This document shows, piece after piece, positions 62,483 through 64,000 of a DNA stretch of 64,000 nt. The notes below the pieces were generated by a model. That model was not told where the DNA came from and ran no database searches. It was given only the letters and a program-made list of their open reading frames with translations. The stretch is taken from the NCBI RefSeq assembly GCF_024679245.1, contig NC_090195.1, forward strand, positions 6,901,300 to 6,965,299. Direction: 5' to 3'. The translations under genes were made by a program, and so were the position numbers. Within the stretch, counting starts at the first letter, position 1, and each line of letters begins with the position of its first letter. This DNA comes from Pseudorasbora parva (Eukaryota; Chordata; Actinopteri; Cypriniformes; Gobionidae).

Positions 62483-62537
62483 TAAAAAGTCCCGGCTGAA
62501 ACATCAGGGGGAGGGATGTTTCAGCCGGGACTTTTTA
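62483..62537. repeat. perfect hairpin, 23-bp arms, 9-bp loop
   Basis: The arm TAAAAAGTCCCGGCTGAAAC... (62483-62505) is the exact reverse complement of 62515-62537; the loop is AGGGGGAGG. It sits just before the TTAA-type 3' end at 62540-62894. Confidence 0.9.
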
Positions 62538-62894
62538 CTGCGCCGAGTCGAAGTACTCTCAGAAGTGCTATTCCGCCAAACATTATAGTTCTCCTTTTTA
62601 ATCCGCTTAGAAAAGTGCCACATTTTATTTTGTCACCATACTTGATCGTTCAGCTATTCGTGTAACTGTATTTAAATAGGGGAAACGTGGCAGTGTTTGG
62701 TCGCTTCTAACTTGATCTCTGTTTGGTACCCTAGTGAATGAACTGGGCTTAGTGGGCTAAGCTAAATGCTATCAGATCATCACCGCGCGTCAGAGAGATT
62801 AAGTGCACACACTGAGACGAGAGAGGGATGTATCAACTCATTTTAGTGAAGGGAATAACATAGTTTATGAAAAGGCGCTGAAGTATCCCTTTAA
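62538..62894 (-). mobile_element. TTAA-type element, one end only
   Basis: Ends in GAAGTATCCCTTTAA (TTAA at 62891-62894), that is, TTAAAGGGATACTTCAGCGC on the minus strand. No matching opposite terminus was found; the hairpin at 62483 may mark where it was broken. Recognition of the inner block 'AGAAGTGCTATTCCGCCAAA' as a frequent fish repeat is from memory. Confidence 0.5.
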
Positions 62895-63309
62895 ATGTCA
62901 AACTAAATATTGGGGAGTAAATATTTATTGTAAATATACATAAATGTGTACATATTCAATTCAAAATACACAGCACACAAAATAGCTCGATTTCTGGGTT
63001 ACTACATTAAGTATTACAGTCAAAATGTACAAATAAAAAAAATTGTTTAAGGAGTGAGCCATTTCAAAATCTACATTATTTTATTTTATATTCATTTACT
63101 TATGGTAGCTCATATTTAGACAGAGCAGAACCCAAACTTTTGCTAAAAACTCAAGAAAGTGCGTGTACCTGTCTGTCACTGTGTGTATATAAATAATAAT
63201 GAATTAAACGTTCTTGTATTTTTTTTATCTTTAAGTAATCAAAATGTTTATTCTTGTTTACCTCACAAATCGCACTTTCGTCATTATTAACAAATGATCT
63301 ACTATTAAT
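62895..63309. other. AT-rich sequence, no gene seen
   Basis: No recognised feature. Confidence 0.4.
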
Positions 63310-63420
63310 TTAAAGGTGCAGTGTGTGAATTTTAACGACATCTAGCGGTGAAGTTGTGAATTGCACCCCCCAACACTCACCCCTTCCTTTTGGCCCTATC
63401 CCAAATGGCACACCTCATGT
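63310..63420 (+). mobile_element. TTAA-type element, left end
   Basis: TTAAAGGTGCAGTGTGTGAA resembles the terminus at 56023 but has a different inner sequence ('CGACATCTAGCGGTGAAGTT'). The opposite end was not found before the window ends. Confidence 0.55.
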
Positions 63421-64000
63421 GCACTTTCAGTCTTGTGGACTTAAAATGGCCGCAGGGTGTCCCAATTTTCATCTTAGGTCTCAGAAGGGTGCTCGCAAGC
63501 ACCCCCTTTGAGGTCGATATGCGCCCTCGATGCACACTTCTGCGGGTTACACAGTGGACTTCTTCCCGGCAGTCGGAGAGGCATTACATTGTCAAAGTGC
63601 ACAAGTGCAGACTGCTCTGACACGGTTGAAGATCCAAATGTAGCCTTATTGGGCAATCCAAAATCATAATCCATAAAATGGGCAATAGGTCAAAACACAG
63701 GGCAGATAATCCAAAAAGACAACAGGCAGAAAAACACAGGCCAATAGGGAAATCCAGGCAGAAAGTCAAAACCAAAACACAAATGCTCAGAAATGCATTG
63801 TGACACTTACAAAACTTTGCAAAGAATGAATGAAAACACAGAGCTTAAATAGGCAGGCATTAACAAGATAATGAGGCAATGGGGTTCATGGGAAATGAAG
63901 TTCATGATTAGATAGCCCAGGAGTCGGGAGAAGATTATAGGCACTCCATCTGGTGGATATGATCATAGTAAAACATTGGCAAATGACAAAAAAATAACAG
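63421..64000. repeat. probable dispersed repeat running off the window
   Basis: The A/C-rich tract 63650-63960 ('AATCCAAAATCATAATCCAT', 'GGGTTCATGGGAAATGAAGT') has the look of the non-coding region of a retroelement. There is no internal second copy to confirm it. The frames at 63390-63775 overlap on both strands. Confidence 0.3.

Overview
The window looks like nuclear DNA from a teleost, most probably a cyprinid (carp, goldfish or zebrafish relatives). It is AT-rich, full of long TA, CA, CT and tetranucleotide microsatellites, and packed with non-autonomous DNA transposons of types known from cyprinid genomes: elements ending in TTAAAGG, 'GGGATAGTTCACCC' repeats, TA-flanked CACTGTAAAA or CACTCTAAAA MITEs, and hAT-type elements ending TAGGGCTGGG or CAGTGGTTCCC. 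I found no intact protein-coding gene, no credible exon and no intact structural RNA gene. The only host-unrelated coding traces are a broken Tc1/mariner transposase (27623-28616, minus) and a short decayed reverse-transcriptase stretch of a non-LTR retrotransposon (37964-38285, plus). Most open frames of 60-260 codons are chance frames or translations of simple repeats.

Layout. 1-4.3 kb: a hAT-like fragment, an 8-bp-TSD element and other dispersed repeats. 4.35-5.15 kb: a cluster of three TA tracts and one CA tract. 6.4-8.4 kb: a MITE split by a TTAA element. 9.5-11.8 kb: a TAGCCTG element and a 1.25 kb repeat. 13.4-19.3 kb: microsatellites, two TAGCCTG/TA-MITE elements and an inverted pair of compound microsatellites. 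19.6-21.8 kb: mostly unique. 21.8-23.15 kb: a dispersed repeat swollen by about twenty 51-bp units. 24.5-26.9 kb: a tRNA-like unit, a second 1.2 kb-type repeat and a hAT MITE with a clean target duplication. 27.6-28.6 kb: Tc1 relic. 30.3-35.4 kb: three nested-element complexes. 37.2-38.8 kb: tetranucleotide array, reverse-transcriptase relic, TA-MITEs. 40.1-44.6 kb: a 36-38 bp minisatellite split by a 1.75 kb hAT element. 45.3-49.6 kb: dispersed repeats and a SINE. 50.6-56.7 kb: a hAT element and several TTAA elements. 57.7-64 kb: TA tract, unique sequence, further nested elements.

Several insertions can be ordered in time because target duplications and empty sites are visible: a hAT element went into an existing minisatellite; a hAT element into a TA-MITE; two copies of one MITE family carry different later insertions at nearly the same place; and one repeat family is present both as an empty and a filled site. 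Unique blocks between repeats (for example 36.77-37.02, 46.54-46.76, 47.44-47.74, 51.76-52.05 and 58.3-58.65 kb) have the even composition and homeodomain-like motifs of conserved non-coding elements, so the window may be a gene desert or a large intron; that is inference, untestable without alignment. I did not find evidence for a new multi-gene system.
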